A DNA stretch of 7,404 bases from Thomasclavelia sp. (GTDB lineage Bacteria; Bacillota_I; Bacilli_A; Erysipelotrichales; Erysipelotrichaceae): contig JAHHTG010000053.1 of the NCBI GenBank assembly GCA_020024765.1, positions 1 to 7,404 of the forward strand. The letters are read 5' to 3'. Below, piece by piece: positions 7,126 to 7,404 of the stretch. The stretch's first letter is position 1, and each line of letters starts with the position of its first letter. A program made the position numbers and the translations under genes. The notes beneath the pieces were generated by a model. It was not told the origin of the DNA and made no database searches. It saw only the letters and a list, made by a program, of their open reading frames with translations.

Positions 7126-7154
7126 AAACCACATCAATCTGGATATGGTTTTTT
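7126..7154 (+). terminator. Second terminator-like hairpin in tandem
   Basis: AAACCACATC (7126-7135) pairs with GATATGGTTT (7142-7151) with one C-A mismatch around the loop AATCTG, and a run of six T (7149-7154) follows. It would act as a backup behind the UUCG terminator on the same strand. The mismatch makes it weaker. Confidence 0.5.
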
Positions 7155-7168
7155 ATGATAACAAGTGA

Positions 7169-7274
7169 TTTAAAATGATGATTTTAAAGCGAATTAGAAA
7201 TTAAAAAAATCGATGTATAAAAGGACCGGGATAGATAAAAGATTCTTAAAACGCATTAAAATCATCATTTTAAA
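7169..7274. repeat. 19-bp perfect inverted repeat with self-palindromic arms
   Basis: The left arm, TTTAAAATGATGATTTTAA (7169-7187), is the exact reverse complement of the right arm (7256-7274). After one mismatch, three more pairs follow inward (GCG 7189-7191 with CGC 7252-7254). Each arm is also a dyad: TTTAAAAT-GATG-ATTTTAAA on the left and TTAAAAT-CATC-ATTTTAA on the right. About 68 bp separate the arms and hold no supported gene. It could be a cruciform or hairpin, two operator-like sites, or a remnant of a small inverted-repeat element. Function is unknown. Confidence 0.8.
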
Positions 7275-7355
7275 CAGATTTAATTTAGCTGTTAACTTAC
7301 TGTTGAAAATGAATTAATAATAAATTATAAAAAGAAAACCCAAGTGGATGTGATA

Positions 7356-7404
7356 TGTACCCAGAATCCTGGACACATTGATTTATGAACTAAGCTATAC
7401 AAAT
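7356..7404 (+). mobile_element. Possible left end of an IS3-family insertion sequence, cut by the window edge
   Basis: TGTACCCAGAATCCTGGACA (7356-7375) resembles the pattern of IS3-family (IS150-group) terminal repeats, which start with TGTAC, carry CCC and end in TGGAC. If so, the element runs rightwards out of the window and its transposase would begin beyond 7404. No transposase sequence or second end is visible. The segment also contains a short hairpin, CCAG-AATC-CTGG, which alone could explain its structured look. Confidence 0.25.

Noticed and set aside
7194..7268. A 24-codon open reading frame on the minus strand encoding a hydrophobic peptide, starting inside the right arm of the inverted repeat.
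   Set aside because: It resembles small membrane toxins in size and hydrophobicity, but there is no ribosome binding site, AT-rich DNA yields such frames by chance, and no antisense RNA arrangement is visible.
7324..7377. A 17-codon minus-strand reading frame running through the possible insertion sequence end.
   Set aside because: It is very short, has no ribosome binding site and resembles nothing I recognise.
7112..7404. A CRISPR array or tandem repeat at the 3' end.
   Set aside because: There are only two related arms, in inverted orientation, with no regular spacers and no cas genes.

Overview
The window reads as chromosomal DNA from a low-G+C Gram-positive bacterium (Bacillota). The evidence is the AT-rich sequence, the strong AGGAGG-type ribosome binding sites, a T-box riboswitch in front of pheST, and a secreted protein with a Gram-positive style C-terminal membrane anchor. 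The standard genetic code fits: the coding regions end in TAA or TAG and no in-frame TGA interrupts them. The protein style suggests the Erysipelotrichia or a related gut Bacilli lineage, but that is only an impression.

Layout, all genes on the + strand: (1) 3-1403, an FAD-dependent oxidoreductase of the COG2509-like family, whose upstream region is cut off by the window edge. (2) 1394-1640, a promoter followed by a nearly textbook T-box leader with a UUC (Phe) specifier, an UGGU tRNA-acceptor-binding bulge and a terminator hairpin. (3) 1654-2688 pheS and 2701-5103 pheT, the two subunits of phenylalanyl-tRNA synthetase, 12 nt apart and clearly one operon. (4) 5104-5382, an AT-rich intergenic region with a weak terminator for pheST, a small inverted repeat, and a promoter overlapped by a probable catabolite-responsive (cre) operator. 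(5) 5383-7068, a secreted, membrane-anchored C69-family (U34) dipeptidase with a codon bias suggesting high expression. (6) 7069-7404, a strong UUCG-loop terminator, a second terminator-like hairpin, a 19-bp inverted repeat whose arms are themselves palindromic, and near the right edge a sequence resembling the terminal repeat of an IS3-family insertion sequence.

Functionally, pheS and pheT form one tRNA-charging enzyme controlled by the charging state of tRNA-Phe through the T-box. The dipeptidase is an independent unit, probably tied to carbon status through CcpA, and would act on peptides outside the cell. The FAD enzyme has no visible functional link to its neighbours. I see no clearly new multi-gene system. 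The points most worth checking are the dual identity of Cys27 in the dipeptidase, its cre/promoter overlap, the four-cysteine motif of the FAD enzyme, and the repeat-rich 3' end.
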